Notes: a model not told the origin generated them from the letters alone. A DNA stretch of 7,525 nucleotides from Methanobrevibacter sp. (GCA_021442885.1 JABUVA010000027.1:11791-19315); one strand, 5' to 3'; shown: positions 1 to 7,493, counted from the first letter of the stretch. A program made the numbers and translations.

Positions 1-96
1 AGAGGTATTATTTTCTCTGCATTACCAGAGACTCAGGCTATTTACGGATTCTTGATTGCTATCTTACTTATGGTATTCGGTGGAATCTTAGGTTAG
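1..96 (+). CDS. atpK: A-type ATP synthase subunit K (rotor ring proteolipid), 3' fragment
   Basis: Only the last 31 codons are present; the gene begins before the window. The fragment reads in frame 1 to a TAG at 94-96. It contains LPETQAIYGF, the ion-binding signature of the outer helix of a V/A-type c subunit, followed by a hydrophobic helix ending in VFGGILG. The carboxylate that carries the coupling ion is the Glu encoded at 28-30, followed by Thr and Gln. K is the membrane proteolipid that oligomerises into the rotating ring and moves H+ or Na+ across the membrane. Its position directly before subunit E matches the methanogen operon order. How many hairpins this K has cannot be told from the fragment. 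Confidence 0.93.
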   Translation, partial: RGIIFSALPETQAIYGFLIAILLMVFGGILG

Positions 97-100
97 GAGG
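95..100 (+). promoter_or_regulatory. Ribosome-binding site of subunit E
   Basis: AGGAGG ends six bases before the ATG at 107. It shares its first two bases with the TAG stop of subunit K, so the same ribosome could terminate and restart here. It fixes the start of the E gene. Confidence 0.8.
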
Positions 101-106
101 CATTCT

Positions 107-733
107 ATGAGCTCAGGCACTGATAAAATTATTTCAAGCATTATGTCTGAAGCCCAGGATAAAGCTGATAAAATCATTCAAGAGGCTCAAGCAGAAGTAG
201 ACAAAATTAATGCAAAAGCTACTAAAGATGCTGATGCTGAAAAGAATAAAATTTTAGAAAACGGTAAAAAACAATCTGATATGAGATATCAGCAAATTAT
301 TTCCGAAGCTAAGATGAATGCTCGTAGAGCAGAATTAGATGGTAAAGAAGAGGTAATTGAAGCTGCATTTAGTAAAGCAACCGATGAATTAGCTCAAATG
401 GCTTCCTCTAATGATGCAAAATATACAGAATCCTTAATTAATATGATTAAAGAAGCAGCTGCTGAAATTGGTGGTGGCAAATTAATCGTTAAGGTAAAAA
501 ATTCTGATGCTAGTACAGTTAGTGGTAAACTAAGCACAATCGCAAATGAAGTAACCAATGAAACTGGTGTTCAAACAGAGTTAACATTAGGAGACTCTAT
601 TGATGTAATTGGTGGTGCTGTGCTTGTAACTGCAAATGGAGATATAGAAGTTAATAACACTATTGAATCTAGATTAGATAGGAATAAAAAGATATTGCGT
701 AGTGAAGTAGCTAATATTTTATTTAGTCTTTAA
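107..733 (+). CDS. atpE: A-type ATP synthase subunit E (peripheral stalk)
   Basis: A 208-residue protein, close to the roughly 200 residues usual for archaeal subunit E. Residues about 5-90 are rich in Ala, Glu, Lys and Gln with heptad-like spacing and no helix breakers, as expected for the long coiled coil that pairs with subunit H. The remainder is a mixed alpha/beta domain of the kind that caps the A3B3 head and binds the N-terminus of B. A strand-like stretch around KLIVKVKN and a glycine-rich VIGGAVLV segment lie in that domain. E and H form the outer stalks that stop the head turning with the rotor. The gene starts 10 bases after K with a strong ribosome-binding site, and C follows 12 bases after its stop. 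Identity rests on the fold pattern and operon position together. Confidence 0.94.
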   Translation: MSSGTDKIISSIMSEAQDKADKIIQEAQAEVDKINAKATKDADAEKNKILENGKKQSDMRYQQIISEAKMNARRAELDGKEEVIEAAFSKATDELAQMASSNDAKYTESLINMIKEAAAEIGGGKLIVKVKNSDASTVSGKLSTIANEVTNETGVQTELTLGDSIDVIGGAVLVTANGDIEVNNTIESRLDRNKKILRSEVANILFSL

Positions 734-738
734 GGAGG
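732..738 (+). promoter_or_regulatory. Ribosome-binding site of subunit C
   Basis: AAGGAGG begins inside the TAA stop of subunit E and ends seven bases before the ATG at 746. It is a strong match to the 16S 3' end and supports the upstream start, which keeps the N-terminal hydrophobic helix in the C protein. Confidence 0.8.
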
Positions 739-745
739 ATAAATT

Positions 746-1900
746 ATGGCAGATGAAATTGCTACACTTATTAGTTCAATGGGGATTGGTGGAGAAACAC
801 TATTAGTTTTCTGTATCATTGCAATTGTTGTTGTAGGTGCTGTTGTGGTAATTATTGCAACTAGACCAATATTAGACATTTATCCTTATCTTAATCCAAG
901 TGCTAGAGTAAGAGCTAGAAAAGGAAGACTTTTTAATGAAAAGCAAATTGGAGAACTTGTTGATGCAAAAGATGTTGCTGAAGTAGAAAATTATCTTAAA
1001 GGTTTTCCAGACTATGCTGAAATTTTAGATGAATATCCACTAGAAAAAGCTTTAGATATTCAAGTTTCTCAAACTTATGATTTCATTGCAAAACTTGCTC
1101 CAAAAGAGGTAAAAGACCCATTTGTAGCTATGGCAAAGAAAGTAGATATAGATAATATTAAATCACTTCTCATAGCTAAAGAAGTAGGTCTCAGTGTTGA
1201 TGAAACCAAAGAGTTATTAATTCCTGGTGGATCATTATACGAGGATCTTCTTAATTTAGTAGATGCTGAAAGTGTTAATGATATTGTAACAAGTTTAGAT
1301 GCTACTGAATATATTGTAACTTTAGGAGATGCTGTTCCGGCTTATGAAGAGACCGGTATGGTTTTTTATTTAGAAGCTGCTCTAGATAAACATTATTTAA
1401 AGAAAGTACTATCTTCTCCTGATGTTCCTGCAGATGAAAACAAAGAAATTGTTTACTCATTTACAGGTACAAAAGTTGATATTGCTAATTTAAAATTAAT
1501 AATTAGATCTAAAGAAGATGGCTTATCCTATGATGATGTCAGTCCTTTCATGTTAACTGAAGGGTATCATTTACGTGAATGGAAACTTAAAGATTTAATG
1601 GAATCACCAGATATAACTAATGTAATTTCTGGTTTAGAAGGTACTAAATATGCTCAAGCTCTAGGTGATGCAATTGGTGTTTATAATGAAACAGGTAATG
1701 TTGCAGTATTTGAAAGAGCTTTAGATGAATATTTAGCTTCCCATGCTAAATCATTAGCTTCTAAAAAACCATTAGGCGTAGGTCCAATTATTGGATACTT
1801 AAGTCAAAAAGAAACTGAAATTAAAAACTTAAAAATTATTACAAGAGCAAAAAGAGAAGTTGGATTCCCAAAATCTAAAATCGTGGAGATGTTAATATGA
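746..1900 (+). CDS. atpC: A-type ATP synthase subunit C (central-stalk socket) with N-terminal membrane helix
   Basis: A 384-residue homologue of the V/A-ATPase C/d subunit, which sits on the rotor ring and connects it to the D/F shaft. Three related helical repeats are visible: residues 133-150 (VDIDNIKSLLIAKEVGLS), 244-261 (VDIANLKLIIRSKEDGLS) and 357-374 (TEIKNLKIITRAKREVGF), matching the threefold pseudo-symmetry of this family. Before them is an uninterrupted hydrophobic segment at residues 19-39, preceded by acidic residues and followed by an Arg/Lys cluster (RVRARKGR, 54-61), which predicts N-outside, C-inside topology. The Thermus C subunit is soluble and shorter (about 320 residues), so the helix is an addition; from memory it also occurs in related Methanobacteriales. 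The strong ribosome-binding site at 732-738 supports the start. The last four bases overlap the start of F. Confidence 0.94.
   Translation: MADEIATLISSMGIGGETLLVFCIIAIVVVGAVVVIIATRPILDIYPYLNPSARVRARKGRLFNEKQIGELVDAKDVAEVENYLKGFPDYAEILDEYPLEKALDIQVSQTYDFIAKLAPKEVKDPFVAMAKKVDIDNIKSLLIAKEVGLSVDETKELLIPGGSLYEDLLNLVDAESVNDIVTSLDATEYIVTLGDAVPAYEETGMVFYLEAALDKHYLKKVLSSPDVPADENKEIVYSFTGTKVDIANLKLIIRSKEDGLSYDDVSPFMLTEGYHLREWKLKDLMESPDITNVISGLEGTKYAQALGDAIGVYNETGNVAVFERALDEYLASHAKSLASKKPLGVGPIIGYLSQKETEIKNLKIITRAKREVGFPKSKIVEMLI
1885..1891 (+). promoter_or_regulatory. Ribosome-binding site of subunit F inside the end of C
   Basis: GGAGATG lies within the last codons of C, five bases before the F ATG at 1897. 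Together with the ATGA overlap it supports coupled translation of C and F. Confidence 0.6.
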
Positions 1901-2214
1901 GTTCAGTAGGAATTATTGGAGATTTTGATATGGTTTCAGGATTTAGATTAGGTGGGGTTAAAAAAGCCGAAATTGCTAATGATAAAGAAACAGCTATTGC
2001 AGCTCTTGATAAATTTTTAGAAGATGATGTTTCTATTATTATAATCACACAAGTATTAGCTAATGAAATTAGAGAACATATTAATAGAAAAATAGGTTCT
2101 AATGTATTGCCAATGATAATTGAAATTCCTGATAAAGACGGGTCCTCTGAAGGATCATCTGATCAAATGGCAGATCTTATTAAAAGAGTTATTGGGGTAG
2201 AGATGGTTAAATGA
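1897..2214 (+). CDS. atpF: A-type ATP synthase subunit F (central stalk)
   Basis: A 105-residue protein of the usual length for archaeal subunit F. It begins with the diagnostic pattern [18 protein letters not shown] (residues 5-22) and contains a buried hydrophobic strand, VSIIIITQ (45-52), and [11 protein letters not shown] (72-82), all typical of the Rossmann-like F domain. The C-terminal helix (about 90-105) is the part that contacts subunit D. F and D form the rotating shaft, and in related enzymes F modulates the catalytic head. The ATG overlaps the C stop as ATGA, and the F stop overlaps the A start in the same way, so the three products are probably made in a coordinated manner. Confidence 0.95.
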   Translation: MSSVGIIGDFDMVSGFRLGGVKKAEIANDKETAIAALDKFLEDDVSIIIITQVLANEIREHINRKIGSNVLPMIIEIPDKDGSSEGSSDQMADLIKRVIGVEMVK

Positions 2215-3965
2215 TTATTGAAGGAAAGATTATTAAAATTGCTGGGCCTGTTATTGTCGCAGATGGTATGAGAGGGACCCAGATGTATGAAATGGTAAGA
2301 GTAGGTGATCAAAAGCTTATTGGAGAAATTATTGAGCTTGAAGGTGACACCGCTACCATTCAGGTATATGAAGAGACCGCAGGTATTGAACCGGGTCAAG
2401 TTGTAGAAAGTACTGGAGGGCCTTTATCAGTAGAATTAGGTCCAGGTGTAATGGGATCCATTTTTGATGGTATTCAAAGACCATTAGAATTAATTAAAAA
2501 AGAATCTGGGGATTTCATTGCTAGAGGTGTAGATGCACCATCCATTAGTAAAGAGAAAAAATGGACATTTAAACCAGTAGCTAAAGTTGGAGACAAAGTA
2601 AAAGGTGGAGATGTACTTGGTGAAGTACAAGAAACCTCTGCTGTATTGCAAAAAATTCTAGTACCACCAACTATTGAAGGTGAATTAACTCAATTAGTTA
2701 GTGAAGGTGAATACACTGTATTAGAAGATATTGCTAAAGTCAAAACAGCTAATGGTGAAGAAAGCATTCAAATGCTTCAAAAATGGCCTGTAAGAAAAGG
2801 TCGTCCATACACTGAAAAGTTAGACCCTAATATTCCTCTTGTAACTGGTCAAAGAGCACAAGATACCTTTTTCTCAGTTGCAAAAGGTGGGGCTGCAGCT
2901 ATTCCAGGACCATTTGGGTCTGGAAAAACTGTTACACAACAACAATTAGCTAAATGGGCAGATGCAGATATTGTTATCTATATTGGTTGTGGAGAACGTG
3001 GAAACGAAATGACTGAGGTACTCTCAGAGTTCCCATTCCTTGACGACCCAAAAACAGGTAACCCTATTATGGACAGAACTGTTCTTATTGCAAACACTTC
3101 TAACATGCCGGTAGCTGCTCGTGAAGCATGTGTATATACTGGAATTACTATTGCAGAATATTATCGTGATCAAGGTTACGATGTAGCACTTATGGCAGAT
3201 TCAACCTCAAGATGGGCTGAAGCTATGAGGGAGATTTCAGGAAGACTTGAAGAAATGCCAGGGGAAGAAGGTTACCCTGCATACTTAGCATCTAGACTTG
3301 CTCAATTCTACGAAAGAGCAGGAAGAGTAGATACTATTGGTACTGATCCAAAAGTAGCATCTATTACCGTAGTTGGTGCTGTATCACCTCCTGGTGGGGA
3401 CTTATCTGAACCAGTTACTCAAAACACTTTACGTATTTGTAAGGTATTTTGGGCTTTAGATGCATCCCTTGCAGACAGACGTCACTTCCCATCTATTGAT
3501 TGGTTACAAAGTTATTCATTATATGTTGACAGTATCCAAGCATGGTGGCAAGAAAATGTAGCTAGTGACTGGAGAGCAGTTCGTGATGAAGCTATGGTAT
3601 TATTACAAAAAGAAGCAGAATTACAAGAGATCGTACAATTAGTCGGTCCTGATGCTTTACCAGAAATAGATCAAGCTACATTAGAAACTACTCGTATGTT
3701 AAGAGAAGACTTCTTACAACAAAATGCGTTCGATGATGTAGATACTTACTGTGCACCTGCAAAACAATATAAAATGTTACAAACAATTCTTTTATTCCAA
3801 AAAGATGCGATTGCTGCAATAAACAGAGGTGTACCAATACAAAAAATCGTAGCATTACCTGTTAAAGAGGATATTGCAAAAATGAAATATGTACCAGAAG
3901 ATGAGTTTGAAGCTAAGATTGATCAAATCCAAGCAGATATTACCAAACAATGCAGTGAGGCTTAA
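2211..3965 (+). CDS. atpA: A-type ATP synthase catalytic subunit A
   Basis: A 584-residue catalytic subunit of standard length. It has an N-terminal beta-barrel domain (about 1-75) and the 'non-homologous region' that sets A/V-type A subunits apart from F1 beta (about 115-195). The Walker A loop GPFGSGKT is at 233-240, with Lys239 and Thr240 for phosphate and Mg2+ and Ser237 as the polar residue typical of archaeal A subunits. The GER loop with the catalytic Glu262 follows, and then Walker B VALMAD at 325-330 and the [15 protein letters not shown] stretch. All key residues are present, and the P-loop is not interrupted by an intein as it is in some archaea. The start overlaps the F stop (ATGA). 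Only a weak purine-rich site precedes it, so translation is probably coupled to F. It hydrolyses or makes ATP at the interface with subunit B. Confidence 0.98.
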   Translation: MIIEGKIIKIAGPVIVADGMRGTQMYEMVRVGDQKLIGEIIELEGDTATIQVYEETAGIEPGQVVESTGGPLSVELGPGVMGSIFDGIQRPLELIKKESGDFIARGVDAPSISKEKKWTFKPVAKVGDKVKGGDVLGEVQETSAVLQKILVPPTIEGELTQLVSEGEYTVLEDIAKVKTANGEESIQMLQKWPVRKGRPYTEKLDPNIPLVTGQRAQDTFFSVAKGGAAAIPGPFGSGKTVTQQQLAKWADADIVIYIGCGERGNEMTEVLSEFPFLDDPKTGNPIMDRTVLIANTSNMPVAAREACVYTGITIAEYYRDQGYDVALMADSTSRWAEAMREISGRLEEMPGEEGYPAYLASRLAQFYERAGRVDTIGTDPKVASITVVGAVSPPGGDLSEPVTQNTLRICKVFWALDASLADRRHFPSIDWLQSYSLYVDSIQAWWQENVASDWRAVRDEAMVLLQKEAELQEIVQLVGPDALPEIDQATLETTRMLREDFLQQNAFDDVDTYCAPAKQYKMLQTILLFQKDAIAAINRGVPIQKIVALPVKEDIAKMKYVPEDEFEAKIDQIQADITKQCSEA

Positions 3966-3967
3966 AA

Positions 3968-5371
3968 ATGAACACAAATATTAAAACTAGAGAATATACT
4001 ACAGTTTCTGAAGTTTCAGGGCCTTTAATGGTTGTTGAAGGTGTTGATGGCGTTGGATACAATGAGATTGTAGATATTGAAACACCTAATGGTGAAAAAA
4101 GGAGTGGACAAGTTCTTGAAGTAACTAAAGATGTTGCTGTTATCCAAGTTTTCGAAGGAACAAGTGACTTAAACACTAAAAATACTAAAACTAGATTCAC
4201 TGGTGAAACTGCTAAAATTGGAGTTTCTAGAGATATGATGGGCCGTATTTTCAACGGTATTGGTAAACCTATTGATGGTGGACCAGAAATAATTCCAGAT
4301 GAAGAATTAGATATTAATGGAGCTCCAATGAACCCTGCTTCTCGTGAATTCCCTGAAGAATTTATTCAAACTGGTATCTCTACCATTGACGGAATGAACA
4401 CTTTAGTAAGAGGACAAAAACTCCCTATCTTTTCAGGGTCTGGTATGCCTCACAACGATTTAGCAGCTCAAATTGCAAGACAAGCAAGAGTACTTGGTGA
4501 TGACACTGAGTTTGCAGTTATATTTGCTGCTATGGGTATTACTCACGAGGAAGCTAACTTCTTTATGAGAGACTTCGAAAGAACAGGTGCTCTTGAAAAA
4601 GTAACAGTATTCATGAATTTAGCAGACGACCCAGCTATTGAAAGAATTTTAACTCCAAAAATGGCTTTAACAACTGCTGAATACTTTGCATTCACTTTAG
4701 GTATGCAAGTATTAGTTATCTTAACTGATATGACTAACTATTGTGAAGCATTAAGGGAAATTTCTGCAGCTAGGGACGAAGTTCCTGGAAGAAGAGGATA
4801 TCCTGGTTACATGTATACTGACCTTGCTAACATCTATGAACGTGCAGGACGTATTGCTGGTAAAGAAGGTTCTATTACTCAAATGCCTATTTTAGTTATG
4901 CCTCAGGATGATATTACTCACCCAATTCCAGATTTAACTGGATATATTACTGAAGGGCAAATTGTATTAGGTAGGGAGCTTTATAGGAAAGGTATTTACC
5001 CACCTGTTGATGTACTTCCATCTCTATCTCGTTTGATGAGTGGAGGTATTGGTGAAGAAAAAACACGTAAAGACCACAGTGGTGTATCTGACCAACTTTA
5101 TTCTGCATATGCAGAAGGTCGTGAATTAAGAGATTTAGTTGCGGTTGTAGGGGAAGAAGCACTTACTGAAAGAGATCAAAAGTTCTTAGAATTTGCACAA
5201 GCATTTGAAGATAGGTTCATTACTCAAGCTAAAGATGAAGACAGAACAATCTTTGAAACTTTAGATCTTGGTTGGGATTTACTTAAAATCTTACCTAGAA
5301 CAGAACTCAAACGTCTTAAAGATGAGTTTATTGAAGAATTCCTTGAACGTTCTGGTGTCAATGTCGAATAA
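3968..5371 (+). CDS. atpB: A-type ATP synthase subunit B (non-catalytic nucleotide-binding)
   Basis: A 467-residue regulatory subunit. It starts with the typical [20 protein letters not shown] sequence (residues 7-26). In place of a Walker A loop it has the degenerate SGSGMPHN (156-163), which marks B rather than [11 protein letters not shown] (351-360) carries Arg355, which by homology to other A/V-type B subunits is the arginine finger reaching into the A catalytic site. The conserved [13 protein letters not shown] and [15 protein letters not shown] stretches are intact. The gene starts two bases after the A stop, with a TGAGG-like site inside the end of A, so the equimolar A and B chains are likely made by coupled translation. 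Three B and three A subunits alternate in the head. Confidence 0.98.
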   Translation: MNTNIKTREYTTVSEVSGPLMVVEGVDGVGYNEIVDIETPNGEKRSGQVLEVTKDVAVIQVFEGTSDLNTKNTKTRFTGETAKIGVSRDMMGRIFNGIGKPIDGGPEIIPDEELDINGAPMNPASREFPEEFIQTGISTIDGMNTLVRGQKLPIFSGSGMPHNDLAAQIARQARVLGDDTEFAVIFAAMGITHEEANFFMRDFERTGALEKVTVFMNLADDPAIERILTPKMALTTAEYFAFTLGMQVLVILTDMTNYCEALREISAARDEVPGRRGYPGYMYTDLANIYERAGRIAGKEGSITQMPILVMPQDDITHPIPDLTGYITEGQIVLGRELYRKGIYPPVDVLPSLSRLMSGGIGEEKTRKDHSGVSDQLYSAYAEGRELRDLVAVVGEEALTERDQKFLEFAQAFEDRFITQAKDEDRTIFETLDLGWDLLKILPRTELKRLKDEFIEEFLERSGVNVE

Positions 5372-5373
5372 TT

Positions 5374-5391
5374 TCATTAACATGTTAATGA
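5374..5391 (+). repeat. Perfect 18-base palindrome in the B/D gap, touching the D ribosome-binding site
   Basis: TCATTAACATGTTAATGA reads the same on both strands. It fills most of the 29-base gap between B and D, and its last two bases are the first two of the D ribosome-binding site. As RNA it could form a seven-pair stem with a CATG loop; as DNA it could be a site for a dimeric regulator. With so AT-rich a background, chance is also possible. The palindrome is seen directly; the function is inference. Confidence 0.6.
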
Positions 5392-5397
5392 GGTGAT
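5390..5397 (+). promoter_or_regulatory. Ribosome-binding site of subunit D
   Basis: GAGGTGAT is a full complement of the conserved 3' end of archaeal 16S rRNA, with its GAGG core seven bases before the ATG at 5401. It is the strongest such site in the window and fixes the D start. D has no overlap with B, so it relies on independent initiation. Confidence 0.85.
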
Positions 5398-5400
5398 GAA

Positions 5401-6102
5401 ATGGCACAAGATATTATAGAGGGAGTAAACCCAACAAGGATGGAATTACTTACTCTTAAAGATAGAACAAAACTTGCAGTAAAAGGGCATGGTCTCTTAA
5501 AAGAGAAAAGAGATGCTCTTATTAAAGAGTTTTTTGATATCTTAGATCGTGTTAAAGGTATTCGTGAAAATGCAGAAAGAAGTCTTAAAGAAGCAACTGA
5601 GGCTTTAGTAGAAGCCCAAATTGTTATGGGTGATTTAGCAGTTAAAAAAGCTTCATTATCTGTAAAAGAATCAATTGATGTTGATATTACATCTAGAAGT
5701 ATTATGGGTGTTTCAGTACCTATTACTAATATTAAAGTAGATGAAAACAGATCAATTATTGATAGAGGTTATGGATTTGCAGGCACTACAATACAATTAG
5801 ATGAAGCTGCTAAAAAATTCGAGGATTCAGTTAAATACTTAATTGAACTTGGTGAAGTAGAAAAAACTATTTTTCTATTGGCTGAGGAAATTGAGTCTAC
5901 TAAACGTAGAGTAAATGCTTTAGAGCATATTATGATTCCAAGATTTGAAAACACAGAAAAATATATTGATATGAGACTTCAAGAAATGGAAAGAGAAAAC
6001 TTTGTTAGATTGAAAATGATTAGATCTACAATTGAAAAACAACAAGAAGTTGAGGAAGGACTCGCTGAAAAACCTAGCGATGTACCTGAATTAAGAGTCT
6101 AG
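5401..6102 (+). CDS. atpD: A-type ATP synthase subunit D (rotor axle)
   Basis: A 233-residue protein with the family signature [18 protein letters not shown] at 9-26, followed by [17 protein letters not shown] (28-44). Long helical stretches at the N-terminus (about 12-75) and again at about 135-215 would fold back as the antiparallel coiled coil that runs up inside the A3B3 head. The middle carries the short beta-rich section with PITNIKV. D is the counterpart of F1 gamma by function: with F it transmits rotation from the C-capped K ring. It is the last recognised synthase gene, 29 bases after B. The charged C-terminal tail after about residue 215 is variable in this family. Confidence 0.97.
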   Translation: MAQDIIEGVNPTRMELLTLKDRTKLAVKGHGLLKEKRDALIKEFFDILDRVKGIRENAERSLKEATEALVEAQIVMGDLAVKKASLSVKESIDVDITSRSIMGVSVPITNIKVDENRSIIDRGYGFAGTTIQLDEAAKKFEDSVKYLIELGEVEKTIFLLAEEIESTKRRVNALEHIMIPRFENTEKYIDMRLQEMERENFVRLKMIRSTIEKQQEVEEGLAEKPSDVPELRV

Positions 6103-6142
6103 TTGTTTTCACAACTTCTCTTTTTTATTATTCTTTTTTTTT
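6101..6142 (+). terminator. Hairpin plus T-rich terminator after subunit D
   Basis: AGTTGT (6101-6106) and ACAACT (6111-6116) form a six-pair stem with a four-base loop, starting within the D stop codon. It is followed by runs of six T (6121-6126) and nine T (6134-6142). Archaeal RNA polymerase terminates mainly at such T tracts, so this probably ends the synthase transcript. The hairpin itself is short and may be incidental. A gene starts only 12 bases further on, so some read-through or a separate start is needed for it. Confidence 0.65.
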
Positions 6143-6154
6143 AAGGTTTTTAAA

Positions 6155-6304
6155 ATGAGACGAAATCCTATGGACCTATGGTTAGAAGATCCAGATAATA
6201 AAGCTAAAGTTTTCATGTGGATTACATATGCTATGGTTATAGTTACTTTTATGATAACTATTGGGATAATTTTATTTATTGCTTATTTAGTAGGTATTTT
6301 CTAA
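6155..6304 (+). CDS. Small predicted single-pass membrane protein (49 residues) behind the ATP synthase operon
   Basis: An open frame from ATG at 6155 to TAA at 6302-6304. The protein starts MRRNPMDLWLEDPDNKAK, basic then acidic and hydrophilic, and continues into one unbroken hydrophobic helix, about residues 21-49, rich in Ile, Met and Phe and ending almost at the C-terminus. The charge pattern predicts the N-terminus inside the cell. AAGG (6143-6146) eight bases before the ATG is a modest ribosome-binding site; the next in-frame ATG (6170) lacks a better one. I do not recognise the family. Its place right behind atpD, on the same strand, suggests a link to the synthase or the membrane, but this is context only. 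Its last 18 bases overlap the convergent ATP-grasp gene. Confidence 0.68.
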   Translation: MRRNPMDLWLEDPDNKAKVFMWITYAMVIVTFMITIGIILFIAYLVGIF

Positions 6305-7480
6305 ACTGGCTATTTTTTCAGTTGTTAATTTGACTTTTTCTATTAATTTTTTTAAATTTTTATTCTTATCAACTATTGTAAGTAATGGTTCCCCTTTTTC
6401 GGTAATTGATCCATTGTAAGGTAAGTCATAGATATTTTTAAGAGATAATGGTTTAAATTTATTAGTTTTATTTGCATATATTATTTTTTTATAGCTATAC
6501 TCTTTTATTTTAGGTATTTCGATTAAATTTCCTTTACATGCTTGAATATGAGCATATAGCATATTATTTTTAAAAACATTTTCAAGACATTCATATGTTC
6601 CTTGTATTCTTGGATTTATTTCTATTACATATAATCCGTTTTCATTAGCTATAAAATCAACACCATTTGATCCAACTAGCTTAAATTCTTTTATTAGTTT
6701 TTCTGATATTTCTTTCATTTCTTTATTTAATTGATTAGCATTTGAATATATTTCTTCTGTTAGTGGAGTTATATTTCCTATATATGTGAAGTTGTTTTTC
6801 TCTCCAAAGTCGTTTGCTGTTAGTAGTCTTGAATTTATCATGTGTTTTGCTTCACTTCCAGTACCTAGTGTTGATGAGCTTACATTTACTCCAGAAATAT
6901 ACTCTTGCACAATCCAATTATTTTCAATATCATTTAATTGATTTAAGCTATCATCATTTAAAAGATTTATGTTATACCCTCCACTTCCTGATAGAGGTTT
7001 TAAAATAAATTGCTTTTCTTCATAATTTTTATAGATTTCAATAGCTTCATCTACATTATTTACCTTAAAAGTCATTGGAGTTAAATAATTTTTCTTAATT
7101 TTTTCATAGAATTTAAACTTATCTTCAATATTTTCAACAGATGTATTTCCCATTATTTTACTTTTATATTTACTATACTTTCCTTTAAAATCACTTGCAT
7201 AAACACCTGTTTGAAGTACTATTTCATCTGCAATTTCTAAATATTCTTCAGATTCTTTTAAAATATTTTCAGGCGAAAATAGCTCTTCAAATGATCCGCA
7301 GGATTCTCCATCAGATTCCTCTAAAATACATTTAACATTTTCAATGTTTGGAAAATCAGCAGTTTTAAAATAGCTAGTTGAAAATACATTATAATCTAAT
7401 TTAAGGGATGATTCAACTAAACAACGTGTATTAATCCCTATAATTAAAAGATTTTTTATTGAAGATGAATTAATGCTCAT
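6287..7480 (-). CDS. ATP-grasp family carboxylate-amine ligase-like protein, substrate unknown
   Basis: A 397-residue protein with the layout of an ATP-grasp enzyme. Residues 9-110 form a pre-ATP-grasp, Rossmann-like domain starting LLIIGINTR. The ATP-binding part has FILKPLSGSGGYN (158-170) with Lys161 and a glycine-rich loop, then WIVQEYISGVNVS (189-201). NGVDFI (272-277) and YVIEINPR (284-291) follow, with Glu287 and Asn289 as likely Mg2+ ligands. Such enzymes activate a carboxylate as acyl-phosphate and join it to an amine. It resembles the predicted carboligases of COG2232 found in methanogens, from memory only; the substrate is not known. The start is firm at 7480: an in-frame TGA lies two codons upstream, and a GAGTTGA site (one mismatch to GAGGTGA) sits six bases before. 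It is more AT-, Lys- and Asn-rich than the synthase genes and transcribed towards them. Confidence 0.88.
   Translation of the reverse strand: MSINSSSIKNLLIIGINTRCLVESSLKLDYNVFSTSYFKTADFPNIENVKCILEESDGESCGSFEELFSPENILKESEEYLEIADEIVLQTGVYASDFKGKYSKYKSKIMGNTSVENIEDKFKFYEKIKKNYLTPMTFKVNNVDEAIEIYKNYEEKQFILKPLSGSGGYNINLLNDDSLNQLNDIENNWIVQEYISGVNVSSSTLGTGSEAKHMINSRLLTANDFGEKNNFTYIGNITPLTEEIYSNANQLNKEMKEISEKLIKEFKLVGSNGVDFIANENGLYVIEINPRIQGTYECLENVFKNNMLYAHIQACKGNLIEIPKIKEYSYKKIIYANKTNKFKPLSLKNIYDLPYNGSITEKGEPLLTIVDKNKNLKKLIEKVKLTTEKIASLENTY
6304..6361 (+). terminator. T-rich stretch just after the small membrane-protein gene, possible terminator
   Basis: AACTG (6304-6308) and CAGTT (6319-6323) could pair around a T-rich loop, and T runs follow at 6313-6318, 6335-6339 and 6347-6353. 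This is where + strand transcripts would be expected to end before running antisense into the ATP-grasp gene. It lies within the coding sequence of that AT-rich gene, whose Lys/Asn codons also produce T runs on this strand, so the evidence is weak. Confidence 0.3.
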
Positions 7481-7486
7481 AATTAT

Positions 7487-7493
7487 TCAACTC
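7487..7493 (-). promoter_or_regulatory. Degenerate ribosome-binding site of the ATP-grasp gene
   Basis: On the - strand this reads GAGTTGA, one mismatch from the GAGGTGA used by subunit D, six bases before the ATG at 7480. It supports that start together with the in-frame TGA that overlaps it. Confidence 0.5.

Noticed and set aside
2163..2399. Antisense open frame of 78 codons opposite the F/A junction
   Set aside because: It lies wholly opposite two well-identified coding regions, has no ribosome-binding site and an unremarkable, non-domain-like composition.
2901..2936. Possible intein insertion at the P-loop of subunit A
   Set aside because: Some archaeal A subunits carry an intein here, but GPFGSGKT runs uninterrupted and the protein has the ordinary inteinless length.
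3940..4254. Antisense open frame of 104 codons opposite the start of subunit B
   Set aside because: Low-complexity Ser/Thr/Val-rich translation mirrors the codons of B; no family resemblance, and the + strand frame is certain.
4947..5162. Antisense open frame of 71 codons opposite subunit B
   Set aside because: Leu/Gln/His-rich translation typical of a shadow frame, with no start signals.
5769..5954. Antisense open frame of 61 codons opposite subunit D
   Set aside because: Entirely within the conserved D gene on the other strand; no ribosome-binding site.
6814..7008. + strand open frame of 64 codons inside the ATP-grasp gene
   Set aside because: It is opposite the most conserved ATP-grasp motifs, and its Leu/His/Tyr-rich translation reflects the complement of Lys/Asn-rich codons.
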